The notes beneath the pieces are model-generated. The model had not been told where the DNA came from, ran no database searches, and saw only the letters and a list, made by a program, of their open reading frames with translations. From positions 744,001 through 808,000 of the forward strand of contig JALIZF010001889.1 of the NCBI GenBank assembly GCA_029948255.1: a stretch of 64,000 nucleotides of DNA, written 5' to 3'. A program made the translations under genes and the position numbers. Source of the DNA: Telmatactis stephensoni. Its lineage: Eukaryota; Cnidaria; Anthozoa; Actiniaria; Isophelliidae. Below, in pieces: positions 35,353 to 46,635 of the stretch (position 1 is its first letter; every line of letters starts with the position of its first letter).

Positions 35353-36312
35353 AAGTAGGTCAAGAACGAACCAAAACGTGTACATATTCATTCTGACTCA
35401 TGCAGTACACGTCTGCAGCGATCTAATCCGAGGACAGTTAACAATTTTTTGGATAATCCGTTGACAGGAAAAGATAATTGTCGGAAACGTGTTATTTATT
35501 ATTAGTTATAACCTGATCATTAGTGATAGCATTAAGACAATAGAACTTCTGATAAAGTTTTTATCACTAAATAGAGAAAGATCTGTTATAAATTGCCTAG
35601 AAGTGTAGTATACACGTAATTGCGCTAAAAATAAGTTTTCATGGAGAGATATGCAGTCTTAATTCCGCATTGATCTCATAGGTATGAGGCGAGACAACTC
35701 CGGGTGGTATTGGCGGTTTACTGCTGTTTATGAAACTCTATTCATAAATTCATTTTAGAAAAAATCACTTTTACAATTTATGGCGGTGACAACATACGAA
35801 AAAAACGCATCTCGCTTAATTGTTTTCCTCTTCCTTTGATTGTATTTATATCGTATTCCCACTGTTTTTTATTTCTCCCTCTATACGTAAATATCTAGAA
35901 GGATCCAAAGACAGGATTCAGACTATGCCTCCATCATATTTTCAAAACCCTCGCTGTAAACAACAATCTATTTAATTTATTAATGGACGTCTGGCAACAA
36001 CATATATTGCTGTTAAAATGGAGAAAACAAAATTTATAGCTTTCAAATTTGACAGGACATGCAGTATCTCCTCATCCATCTTATGGGAATCTCGACACAT
36101 GATTCGAGATAAGAGTCAGATTGTTTGTGGCAAACCGACGGTATGGTTTAGCGTTTTCATGACGGGGGTAGAAAGTAAATTGGCTGCGTGATCAGATTCT
36201 CGTTTGCATTGTGAAGATCTACTGAAGTGCATTGTATGGGCTTTGGAATACGTTTGCGCCTTTTTGCATTTGATTTATTCTCATTTTTATCTTGTTTTAT
36301 AGTTTTACTACA

Positions 36313-39300
36313 ATGCAGTCGTACCTCATAGCTATTGGTGTGGCAGCAGGCATTATCGTCGTAGTTGTCGTCATTTATGTGGCTTTTAGGATCTACAGAC
36401 GTTCGCCAAGTTACTCCAAAGTAGCAACAAAGAGCAGTGGTTTAGCACCACGTATCGTCCTCACTCCGTCTAGTCCTCAACGTGGCGTCAAAAGACTCTT
36501 TTCACCAACCAAGGAAAGAGAAAGAGCTGCTCGCTTGGAAAGAGAAGAAAGATTGAACAAGCAAAGAAAAAGAGAAAAGCGAAAAGACATCAGGAGTATG
36601 TGGTTGCCGAAGAGAAAAGACACTCTACCGATTACTAAAACAACTATAGTTCAACCAATGCCTATGGAACTAGGACCGGTAATAAACTTATTGTTTAGTC
36701 GAGTGTCTTTACAACGGCCACTCTGGAGGGTGGGGGTGGGGTGTATCTGTGGGTGGGGGTTGGGGTGTTGAGTGGCTGCCCTAGAGAGGCTTCAGTGAGA
36801 ATACATGCATGAAGAATCGATGGACGGTAGTGAGTACAAAAATGTGCTCCGCGATTTAGCTAGAGTTAACTTACCTTTAACAACTAATGGTCTCCATGTA
36901 ATCCACGAGTAAACTGAAAGGGCTATAAATACGATATATAGGTCGCGATTTAGCTAAAGTTAACTTACCTTTAACAACTAATGGTCTCCATGTTGACAAC
37001 CATCGTTAGAGAGTTTAAAATGACTTAACAGTAATAAAGTGGTAAAGCTAACGCATTGTACTTATCTCTTTCAGCAACAGTCAGCTACAAGAGGACGATT
37101 AACTTTTAGTATGCACTACCAATACAAATATGAATCTAATACGTAAGTACATTAGATAAAGTCATAAAAGAAGGGTTCTCCGAAGCGGCAGCCTTGGCTA
37201 GGACCGTCACGGGTTCCACAATATGAGAATTAAAGAGCGTTGTGTGACGACCCTGTGACTAAAAGGTAGAATAGGACAGTATATATCGTTAGTACAAGGG
37301 CTAAATCTTGTGATTTATTTTTCCTGTGGGCGTAAGACCCAAGCACTGCGATCAAGCCATTTTTTTAGTGTACACTTCTTTCGTATAAGCTATAGTTGAG
37401 GATAAAAATGCGCGAGCACTTTTACAATGCGCTGTCACTTTCTTGGCCCTTTTCGCAAAGATCTGTTAGACGGATAGATGCCTTATCTACTGTATCCCGC
37501 GGTTGATTACCAATGAGATTTAAAAAATATCTTTCCCTCGCCCAATGTGGGGCTCGAACCCACGACCCTGGGATTAAGAGTCCCATGCTCTACCGACTGA
37601 GCTAACCGGGCTGGACACGAATTCAAAATTTTAATTCGCTTTTATCAATTGAATTTTTTTGTGAATTTTGTAACATTTCGAGAAAGTTTACGCAAAATGT
37701 TTGAAAGATAACTTGAAGAATAATCGAAAAATGAAAAAGTTTGGTCACACCTTTGGATGACCTAAAAAGCCACGTAAAATTATTCTCTTCTTGGGAAAGA
37801 AAGTACGTAAATTTATTCTCTTTTTGGAGAAAAAATTACGACCCCGCCAGGACTCGAACCTGGAATCCCCTGATCCGAAGTCAGATGCCTTATCCATTAG
37901 GCCACGAGGTCATTTCCGTTGAATTAAGTCAATTGATTCTAATGGTATCCTACTGACCATTCAAATAATGTTCAACTGTGCACTTTGAACTCGTTGAAGA
38001 TTTGGAGTGGAACGTAAATTAAAGTCTGTCACGGTACATCTCAGATGGTTACTAAATCAGTGTAAGTTGATTTTTCATCGGTCTTAAATCCTAAAATAAT
38101 TAAATTTTTTAAAGAGTTTCACGTTGAGTTAACGAAGTCGAAGGATAATTTTATCCAAGCGAAACTCCACCAATCTTAACAAAAAAATAACGACCACGCC
38201 AGGACTCGAACCTGGAATCCCCTGATCCGTAGTCAGATGCCTTATCCATTGGGCCACGCGGCCGAGTATGATTAAGGGGTGTTTACTTGGCACTAGGATC
38301 ACCGTGAAGACACAAATTTCCATGAAAACAGAATGCAGTAAATGTATAGCAGGTATATAGGATGATTCGCGTGCTAGGATGATCCTAGTGCTAGGAGGAT
38401 TCTAGTGTCATGTAAACGCCCCCTAATATAACTTTGAACTCCTCACGTTAAACAGATTCAATGGGCGTTAGTCTTAACCTCCCTCGCCTGTGGCTTTCGA
38501 ATTCTAACCAGTAAGCCAGTAGTAGTTTAGAAATTAAAATGGAAATGGAAAAGGAGGAAATCTCAGTTGCGTATAACAAAAGAAGGCTAGTTATATGGCT
38601 GTTCTATGGCCAACATCGATTACTGAATCAACAATTTTCTGTTCAGAGAGGGGAGGCAAAAATGAAGTATCAAAACTAGAGCAAAGCTAAAAGTCGTACG
38701 TTACATTTAGGTCATATCAAGTATTAGATGTAGTAAACTTGGTATATTTTTAGTACACAAAAATGATATACCACGCCCAATGTGGGGCTCGAACCCACGA
38801 CCCTGGGATTAAGAGTCCCATGCTCTACCGACTGAGCTAACCGGGCTGGATATAATACTTTGTTACCTCCATTCATTAATAGTTAAATTACCATTTTCGT
38901 CGAAAAGTGCCGAAAAATCAGTTTGCTTTCGGCGGTTTCCTGCTGCTCGATCGAGCTTTCCTTGTGTATTATTTTTTCCTCCCGATTAAAAAAGCCCACT
39001 AACAAATCCCTTTCGAATACACCTATTTCATAATCGTTATCGAACTAAAGATCACGATGCGACTCACCAGACGATAGTGCGGGTAGAATGTACTATCAGC
39101 TATAAAACTACACCAATAGAAATATATCAATTTTTCAACTTAGAATTTCAATTTGAAAAGTGTTTACAACTAGACCATCTATATAGGTTTTTTTACGTTT
39201 ACCATGAGAAGTGATGTTTGATTCTGGATTTGTAGAATCTGGATTCAAAGCGAGGCCGATAAGACTAAGCGCGAAACCTTGAGAAAACGTTCTATTGAGC

Positions 39301-42300
39301 TTACTTCGTCCTAATATTTCATTTGTTATGTTATAAACATGACAAAAGCCGAAACGTTAGTGACGTTTTGTAGCCATACTCCTTTTTACTGTAGTCGCGT
39401 TACTTTAGGCCGGCTTCTCGTCGTCCGTATTCCTCTTTTAAAATCCGTGTACAAGCCCAGAGCTTTTAAGTCGCGCATTATATAGTATTACATTTCGCAA
39501 AAATGAAAAATTAATCTTTGTTCACTTCGAATCAGTACCGAAAAAAATCGAGTCAAATTTATTTTCATGGGTTAAAAAAAATTTCGACCACGCCAGGACT
39601 CGAACCTGGAATCCCCTGATCCGTAGTCAGATGCCTTATCCATTGGGCCACGCGGCCGACTACGAAGTAGAATTGGTTTGGAATTGTATTTATTTGGTAA
39701 ATTGTTGCAGGTTTATTATGTCAAAACTCAGTCAGAACAGTACCTGCAAGAACGTTATTCAAAATATCCGATATTTTGGGTGGGTTCCCTGTGGTCTTAG
39801 TCATCCTGGAAGTAAAGAAAAAATTGTTTGAGTTGAGAAAACTATAAATAAAGTCATTTTATTGTGGTGAAAAGCTAATGAAAAGCAACATACGATAATA
39901 GCGTGTATGTAGACTGTGAATTAAAAAGAAAACCACGCCCAATGTGGGGCTCGAACCCACGACCCTGGGATTAAGAGTCCCATGCTCTACCGACTGAGCT
40001 AACCGGGCTGGATATATACCCCAGCAGTGATCAAATGCCGTTTTCCTATCGCGAGAGACGTAAAAACTTCATGTGCACTAAAGTGATTGGGTGTGCTCCA
40101 TGCACGGGGAATCCATGCCTAGTATTTCGCTTGATTTCGTAAAACTGAGTGGATAGGTATCAACACAGTCTTATATAAGTGATATTTATGCCATCCCTCA
40201 TAGTTGTATCAAAGTATTACATGAATCCTGACATGATTGCTGACCGAGCTAGCTCTGTTTGATGGGAAAAAATGCCAGACACTACTCAAATGTGTTGGAT
40301 AAAATTTGGCTATGTGCCAAGGGCACTGATAACCGCTTTTATTATAAATAACATTCCTTAATGAAATGGTCAAATTGACCTTCACATAACAAATCCGATA
40401 TGTGCCCCATCAAAGGTGAGGGCTACAAACCGCCAAACAATATAACAACTAGATGACTGGATGGAATGGGGAGGAGGAGGGTAAAAATTTGCAAATGAAA
40501 ACCAAGAGCTGAAAAATGAAGCTACCTACTTTTCAAATTTTTCATGGCAAAGCTCCCCTAGAGGGGGGTAACCAGATAATCAATTCCAACATCTCGGCCC
40601 CAGGCCTCCCACTGTTTTACATCAGTCATTCAAAATGAGGGATAACATAAAAACCATTATTGCTAACAATAATACCCTTTAAAGATAAAAGAATTCTATT
40701 CGGTCTCAGATTTAGATCTAGATTCAGATCTCAAACCGTCTACGTTTTCTGAAACAGGTTTATTATTATAGACCTCTAACCTAGATATGCCCTTCAGTAT
40801 CATATGGTTATGCTTGTCTCTGAAGTGTATTTGGTTGGTTATCGGCCTCGTGGCCTAATGGATAAGGCATCTGACTTCGGATCAGGGGATTCCAGGTTCG
40901 AGTCCTGGCGGGGTCGTTTTTGTTGATGAATGAATTTTTGTATTTCAAAGGTTTATTGTTTTAATAATAATTTCATTTTGTATCTTCATAAGGGTACTGC
41001 AGTATGATAAAAGGACCGCATTTGCGTACTGTAATATACTTAGTTTGCATTGACAAAACCCGATAAGCCTCATATAAAGTGATCCTTTCAAAATAATCCT
41101 AACTCTTTTGAGAAATACAATTTTGTCCGGATCAAGCTTTGACTGCTAGTTGATATTGGAAATAAAAGTGATTTCTATGATTTACTATGATTTTATAACA
41201 TTTTCCACAATATATGAAAAGTAATCAAGAATAAATACAAAATTAAAAGCATAATCAAAAGGATGAACAGTTTTTAAAATGATTAATTGAGATTGTAAGG
41301 CTAAGGTCAAACGTCGTACTTCACATGAGCCGTATTTAATTCAAAGAAATAAGTTCATGTAAAGTTCGACGTTTGACCCAAATTAGGTGCGACTGATGAA
41401 TTTGGTACGACTAAGTCGTTTTATACGACTGACTCGGGCGTAAGAGAGCTTCAAGTTGTGATAATGAAAGGCCAATTTCATCTAAGTAAAACTCCACCTT
41501 TCTTCAAAAAATAAAAAATAAAAAAAATAAATAACGACCACGCCAGGACTCGAACCTGGAATCCCCTGATCCGTAGTCAGATGCCTTATCCATTGGGCCA
41601 CGCGGCCGACTACGGAAGAATATTAGTTTAAAATCATATTTATTTGGAAAATTTGGCAGGTTTGTTTATTACAACCTTAGTGTTCAGTCTAAATGTACCT
41701 GTAAAAATATACCAAATATACAGACGGGTTCCCTGTGTATTGTGTTCTCGGTTATGCGATTCCCGTGTATTTTTGATTCCCTTACTTATTTCGACTCTTC
41801 ATCATGTTGTCTATCAGCCTGATTACACAATATATTGATGGGGTTATGCTTGCGAACAACAGACAGATAGATACCTTGGGTTTCTCGGTGTCGTTTCTCG
41901 GTCGCTGACCAAGAGGAACGCTGGCTCTGAGATTGGTACGTCACAAAATGCAGACAGGTCTCTACAGCGCATGCTCTCATGCTCTTAAACAAGTGTCCTG
42001 TTTCAATGAACTACACTACTATTAATAGAAGCCAATGGTTTCTAATCTGTCTAGTTTTGGGGTAGACAAATATAATTCCAACTGTTGTATGGGAGGGGGC
42101 GTCTGGAAAAGGGGGTAACAGAATTGGTGCAGAATGGGGGGTATTTGTCCATCATAGAGATCCTGGGGATGACATAACAGCCATCCTCTGGCTATTTAAT
42201 GGCTAGTTACTTCGAGCAAAACGGGCCGAAGACGCAATCACTAGTTTGCAGGGTTCTAACGACTGGCTAAACGACCAAGGAATGTTGATTCCCCTTTCAC

Positions 42301-42690
42301 TTTCTCTTTTTTCTTCACAGATCCGCCTTCCTTGTAAGACTGTTGAGTGCCTCTGATCTCCCGTCAAACGAGTCGGAGCCACTGGACGTGTTCGTCAAGA
42401 CTCAATTAATCCCAAGCCGAAAACAGCTTTTTATTTCAAAAGTTTTTCGACAAACTTTACATCCCTACTTCAACGAAGCCTACGAATTTGATATTTCCTA
42501 CCAGGAACTCCAGTCACAGAAATTACTTTTCCAGATCATGGAATTTGATTGTCTATCACGACATGTAATGATCGGCGAGGTCATGGTGAACTTAGCAGAC
42601 CTTGGAACTCATGGTTTTAATATTTTGCGTGAGGTGACTTTGTGTATTAACATTGCAAAACCAAACAGTAGCGAAGAGAAGGATACCTAG
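36313..42690 (+). CDS. Synaptotagmin-like protein 2, single C2 domain (267 aa, 3 coding exons)
   Basis: Coding exons are 36313-36678, 37075-37142 and 42321-42690. The first exon begins at the acceptor AG 36301-36302, so a noncoding exon lies upstream. Phases are 0 and then 2, the same as the first two introns of the neighbouring paralogues. The protein has a membrane helix (residues about 4-27), a long basic linker rich in Arg/Lys/Glu (about 60-105) and one C2 domain (about 130-255). Its edge strands match the C2A of synaptotagmin-like 1 (FNEAYEF, MIGEVMVNLADLG). The frame then stops where the paralogue has a donor, so there is no C2B. Loop 3 reads MEFDCLSRHVMIGE, lacking the outer Asp residues of calcium-binding C2 domains. 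Intron 2 (5.2 kb) contains eight tRNA genes. An ATTAAA lies near 42803. A role in membrane tethering is inferred from the family only. Confidence 0.85.
36850..36993. repeat. Pair of 50-bp direct repeats in synaptotagmin-like 2 intron 1
   Basis: Units 36850-36899 and 36944-36993 begin CGCGATTTAGCTA and end GGTCTCCATGT, with one difference seen. Confidence 0.8.
37539..37611 (-). tRNA. tRNA-Lys(CTT)
   Basis: A 73-nt cloverleaf reads from the complement. The acceptor GCCCGGT pairs with its 3' arm, the D-arm is TAGCTCAGTCGGTAGAGCA, the anticodon is CTT in a GACTCTTAATC loop, and the T-loop is GGTTCGAGCC. No intron. An A6 run on the + strand just beyond its 3' end gives the Pol III T-run terminator. 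It lies in intron 2 of synaptotagmin-like 2. Confidence 0.95.
37839..37911 (-). tRNA. tRNA-Arg(TCG)
   Basis: A 73-nt cloverleaf with anticodon TCG (CTTCGGA loop), T-loop GGTTCGAGTCC, no intron and a T-run terminator on its own strand. It differs from the + strand copy at 40844-40916 only at position 2 (A here, giving an A-T pair in the acceptor stem instead of a G-T wobble). Confidence 0.95.
38191..38263 (-). tRNA. tRNA-Arg(ACG)
   Basis: A 73-nt cloverleaf with anticodon ACG (CTACGGA loop). A34 is normally edited to inosine so that CGU, CGC and CGA are read. Acceptor stem GGCCGCG with two G-T wobbles. Identical to the copies at 39585 and 41535. T-run terminator follows. Confidence 0.95.
38276..38423. 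mobile_element. 148-bp MITE, TAA target duplication (Harbinger-like)
   Basis: Ends GGGGTGTTTAC and GTAAACGCCCCC form the inverted repeat. Inner CTAGGATCATCCTAG-type motifs are mirrored. TAA flanks both sides (38273-38275 and 38424-38426). It begins 12 bp after the 5' end of the tRNA-Arg gene at 38191-38263. Confidence 0.8.
38774..38846 (-). tRNA. tRNA-Lys(CTT)
   Basis: Identical 73-nt copy of the gene at 37539-37611, with an A-run on the + strand about 10 bp beyond its 3' end acting as the terminator of the reverse transcript. Confidence 0.95.
39585..39657 (-). tRNA. tRNA-Arg(ACG)
   Basis: Identical to 38191-38263. Its 5' flank (GTATTTATTTGG and GCAGGTTT motifs) resembles that of the copy at 41535-41607, so a larger unit was duplicated, not just the tRNA. 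Confidence 0.95.
39936..40008 (-). tRNA. tRNA-Lys(CTT)
   Basis: Third identical Lys copy, with anticodon CTT and a T-run terminator. Confidence 0.95.
40844..40916 (+). tRNA. tRNA-Arg(TCG)
   Basis: The only + strand member of the cluster. It has a 73-nt cloverleaf with anticodon TCG, followed directly by a T5 terminator. One base differs from the copy at 37839-37911. Confidence 0.95.
41305..41378. mobile_element. 74-bp hairpin element
   Basis: GGTCAAACGTCG at the left and CGACGTTTGACC at the right are complementary, with mirrored ACATGA/TCATGT inside. Probably a short MITE. Confidence 0.6.
41535..41607 (-). tRNA. tRNA-Arg(ACG)
   Basis: Third identical Arg(ACG) copy, with a long A-rich run on the + strand acting as the terminator of the reverse transcript. 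Confidence 0.95.
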
Positions 42691-43740
42691 CAAAAGGCTT
42701 GGTGTTAGCAGAATTGTGATAAGTACCAGGATCGATAAGGAAGCAACGAGTAACAGGATACGAGTCTCGTTCCGTATACTTCATGTTTGGGTACACAGCA
42801 ATTAAATTAATTGACATGCAAACTACATCGATCGCGCGCTAACGTCTGAAAATGTGGTAGATTAAGAATTTCGCAAAATGGCAAGCAGCATGATGGGGGA
42901 ATGCAGCGAACTCTCTTTACGAAAACTATCCAAGAAACAGTTTCTTGCTGGTCGTACTAGAAAGGTTACAGACTTAGACAGAGATCTATAGAGTTGGTTG
43001 AAGCGAGAGCTACAATCTTTGACAAAAGTAGTTGGCACGATTGCTGTTCTATGTTATTTTTGTGCTTCCTTTTTTCCTTGCTTCTTGTTTTCATTTCCCC
43101 GCTCCCCCTGTTCAATGTTGCTGTGTCAAGGGAACAAGGGTGGTGTGCCCTTTTAGAAAAACCAGACCTGTGCCATTGCTACCCTCTCAACATTAAACGG
43201 GGGGAGGGGGAATAGCGCGAAGTGCATGGTAGATAAAGGAATGTACAGATTGTTTCAGTCTTTCTTCTGCGAACACAGCTGGGGTCACCTTTTTTTACTT
43301 TTACACTTGTAATTTACGTGCGTAAACATTTCTAGCTATTGTTTTATCGCAAGTTACTAATGGGAACGGTTTATTGAAGTAGACCTGCGTTTATACAGTC
43401 CCTGCGGATACGTACCTAGGATATACGTAGGATATACGTAGGATAGCTTTTCGCCGTATTGACATGCATGATCCCTTACTAAGTTGTTGGAGCTTAGTTA
43501 AAAGACGTTTTACCCACGAGAACTGACAGGGACTCCTTGAAGCAAATTTGAATAGTTTGAAAAAGGCCACTACGCAAACAGATCAAAATATATTAATTAA
43601 TGTAAATTGGAATCAAACATCAAATAGTATTATTGTAAATAAATAAGATTAATAAATAAATATCAATAATTGTTTATGTTCATATATATATCATTGTACC
43701 TAGTTATGAAAAAACTCCAAATCAGTACATACGCACTACT

Positions 43741-43888
43741 CCTGGGCCCGGTTGTACGAAGGTTGGACAAAGTTATCCACCGGATAAGAGTTATCCACTG
43801 TATAGATTTTGGTATAGATTTTTATCCGCTGGATAAGGATTGAACCGCTGGATATAGCGCTATTCACCCTTTGTACAACCGACCCCTG
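43741..43888. mobile_element. 148-bp MITE with GGTTGTAC ends
   Basis: The left end CCTGGGCCCGGTTGTACGAA and the right end TTGTACAACCGACCCCTG are complementary with few mismatches. Repeated TTATCC/GGATAA words lie inside. Confidence 0.75.
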
Positions 43889-44042
43889 ATGAATACACAT
43901 ATCTTTTTCATCCACGCGGTTTGACGTCCACACCATGAGAAGGCGAGTTGTCCTTGCTAGCCGGGATAACTTTTATGTTTTCTTTTCTCAGGGGACTAAA
44001 AACAAAAGAGTTATCCCAGTTACCAGGAACAACTCACTTTCG

Positions 44043-44315
44043 TACAGTTATTTCAATAAACGTTGTCGGTGTCAAGCCTACGCGACTCACCCGAAAGGGA
44101 GTATGGGAAGAAATTGCTAAAGTTATAAAGCCACACGATTACTCAGTCAGTTTGCTCTAACCTTATACACTAAAGAACTTCACTTACTGATGCTAAAGTC
44201 GATACCAAAGCGGAAAAGAAAGTAAAGATTTGCTACTACCCATACTCCTTTTCGGTCTAGTCGTGAGTGGGCTTGAGAGCTCTTATACGACAACCGTTTT
44301 TGAAATAGGTGTATA
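44043..44315. mobile_element. MITE of the TATA-CCTATTTCA family
   Basis: The left end has GTTATTTCAATAAACGTTGTC and the right end has its approximate complement, closing GAAATAGGTGTATA. CGAAAGGGAGTATGGG inside the left end is mirrored by CCCATACTCCTTTTCGG on the right. Same family as 16796-17102 and 49217-49507. Confidence 0.75.
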
Positions 44316-44715
44316 AACAACTCCTTAGGCCCAGTTCAGACGTTGTTAATTCACATTTTAGTCGACCCAATTGAAGCCGAAGCTGTATAATTCATGTATT
44401 TGGTTCATGGATGGTATGAACCAAATATGAACCGAAGCCAACCGTAGAACGCGCCTTGTTAGCCGCTCCACAGGCTTAAAATACCATCCTCAGCGTTAAT
44501 TTGTGAGTTGGGCTAGTTCCAGTTTAGTAGGTTTGGGAACCCTGTAAATGTATTCGTACTCCATATTTAGGTTTAATTTTGTCTCTGAAAGGCTTTCTTT
44601 TTCTAACCTAGACGCTGAACTTTTCCATGTACTTTATTTGAACAGTGTGGTACAGTCCCTAGGCTACGTACTTACACACTAATCACGATAAATTTAAATG
44701 TGAAAACCCGAGAGA

Positions 44716-44749
<34 letters not shown>

Positions 44750-44789
44750 AACAACAACAAGCAAAACAAAACAAAACAAAGAAACAAAA
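44716..44789. repeat. AAC and AAAAC microsatellite
   Basis: About 45 bp of AAC units followed by AAAAC units. Confidence 0.9.
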
Positions 44790-44907
44790 CATGCATGGGC
44801 CATCTTTTTACAGGAACAGCGTCGTCTTAGGTAAAAGAAAACGTGTTTAGTGTGGACGGAAGGCACAACCGTAACAAAAAGATGCGTTTGCAAATTTATC
44901 TTTATTT

Positions 44908-45079
44908 AAGCTGCATCTAAATTAACAAGTTTTTATTGACAATGAAAAAAATAACAATTTTTTTCACCATCTACATGGGGAAGTTTTCCTAGACAATTAG
45001 AAAAAAATGGCATTTTTTTTTACATCTACACGCAAGATAAACTTGTCAAGAAAACCTTAATCGTGTAGATGCGGCCTAA
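44908..45079. mobile_element. ~172-bp MITE with GCATCTA ends
   Basis: The left AAGCTGCATCTAAATTAAC and the right GTGTAGATGCGGCCTAA pair as imperfect inverted repeats with AT-rich interior arms. Confidence 0.6.
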
Positions 45080-45102
45080 TTTGAAGTAAAGTATGACATT
45101 CT

Positions 45103-45269
45103 CAGGGCCGTAGCCACCATTTCAACATTGGTACGGTTTTTAAAAGTTGGTCCGGTTTTTTCGTCTTCCTACACGAATTCATGCTTTCAAAACTGCAGTG
45201 ACAATGGTTCTAACGGTAAAAGTTGGTCCGGTTGAAACCTGACTAACCGTACCGGTGGCTACGGCACTG
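45103..45269. mobile_element. 167-bp MITE with CAGGGCCGTAGCCACC ends
   Basis: Termini CAGGGCCGTAGCCACC and GGTGGCTACGGCACTG, with GGTACGGTT/AACCGTACC inside. ATTCT stands on both sides (45098-45102 and 45270-45274). The CAGGG start resembles hAT-type MITEs, but a 5-bp duplication is short for hAT (8 bp). Confidence 0.75.
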
Positions 45270-46111
45270 ATTCTATACGATTATATATCATCACAGTTTA
45301 TTTGGATAGTAGTTTTTGAAGTTGTGCAGGTCAAGATTCCCAAAAATGGAAGAATCAAATAATTCTTGAATCATTTCGTATTAAAGACGTAGGCTAAGGA
45401 TCCGATCCGGAAAGGAATGCTCAGTTTTTATTCAGTTTTATTTCCTTTCGATTTTCCTGATCAATACTTACCACGCACGCGGTCAAGGAAGCCAGTTCGC
45501 GGCACCTATGTTCACGTGTATCCCACATGCATTTCACACGTCTTTTGTTATGTTGCTCGCCCCTAATTAGGTATTTTCACAGCTCCCAAGCATGCATGTC
45601 AAATGCAAGTGCGAATCGCCACTGTTTTTCGCCCACGAGTCGCATATGCTGTTGTATTTCGTCTTTGTTCAAATCACAGACAGCATCACCTTGCTTTATT
45701 ACACCAAAGACTGAAAAGACGTGGAAATTTGAAAAGAAAGCTTTGGGAAAGAAAAGGCGAGTTAAAGGTATGTTTGCTGGTATTCTTTATCACACGTTTA
45801 CACTCTACAAGTACACGTAAATAGAACAGTTAAGCTTGGTTTTCTTTTGCAACACAAGCACGAGCGCAAGCAACATAATGCCCCGTTTACACTGAGATAA
45901 CATGGTGATGCCAAGCACAATCGCAAGCTCAAGAAAAAAGGGGGAAAAACGTCCTTTAATTTGCTTGCGTTGAGGTGAAAACTAGGCATTACTAATTATT
46001 GGCCCAAGCATTTAACGTACATTATGCAATTTTTCATGCAGTTTCTCTCCGGCGCGTATTTTCAGTTTAGTTGAATAGTAATTAAGAGCCAGCTGTTTTG
46101 TGTGTTGGTGC

Positions 46112-46142
<31 letters not shown>

Positions 46143-46144
46143 TC

Positions 46145-46187
<43 letters not shown>

Positions 46188-46204
46188 TCACAGACAGACA
46201 GACA
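46112..46204. repeat. ACAG microsatellite with ACATC interruptions
   Basis: Runs of (ACAG)n are broken twice by an ACATC step, giving a higher-order repeat over about 90 bp. Confidence 0.9.
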
Positions 46205-46635
46205 AATAACTGAATTTTTAAACTCGGTCAACGACGTACGTTGAGATGTACACCTTTCAACTCAACATTTGCCAGATATACCAGCGATAACAAGCCAATG
46301 AATATCATTATGATGAACATAAAATTTAACGGTCGACACGCTTTTGTTGGGCAAATTTCTTCCATTTGAGAACAAAAGATAATAAGCGATGGGCTCTTTT
46401 GATACCCTAAGAGAGACCAGGAAATGCTAAAACTCTAAACTTCAATTTTAACACCCTAAAAGATACCAAATCGCTGATTTTACCCATAAGAGATACGACG
46501 AGCATACCCGATCCTTTTACAATGGAGTCCCCCCCCCGGGCATTTGCCGAATCTTCTGGGTCTATGAATATATAGAGTGATATCTAGAATGGACATATTA
46601 AATTACGTATTATTCATTTAATTTTTCGTCTTTCC

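Larger units (their letters stand above)
25117..36302. other. 11-kb intergenic region in the synaptotagmin-like array
   Basis: I found no convincing exon, tRNA or broken synaptotagmin copy. Listed separately are a TGCGGTAT-repeat element (28777-29144), a foldback (32345-32830) and two polypurine tracts. A small hairpin GAAAACGCCAGCGTTTTC with 'gtgtggac' flanks marks a decayed MITE near 30183-30270. GAAT and GAT microsatellites lie at about 29629-29670 and 29733-29790. A noncoding first exon of synaptotagmin-like 2 should lie near the right end but cannot be placed. Confidence 0.5.
42691..46635. other. Intergenic region between synaptotagmin-like 2 and 3
   Basis: No exon recognised. The region is a mosaic of short inverted-repeat elements and microsatellites, listed separately. 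A fragment at about 43960-44015 with mirrored GGGATAAC/GTTATCCC arms is related to the interior of the MITE at 21179-21314. Confidence 0.55.

Noticed and set aside
34887..35363. 158-codon - strand frame and 63-69-codon + strand frames
   Set aside because: These are artefacts of the polypurine tract, made of a few repeated residues on either strand.
40748..40790. Fragment similar to the sequence before the linked MITEs (GAAACAGGT end)
   Set aside because: Too short and without a partner arm to call an element.
46112..46204. Regular spaced repeat that could look like a CRISPR array
   Set aside because: It is a simple ACAG microsatellite with two ACATC interruptions, without unique spacers, and the genome is eukaryotic.
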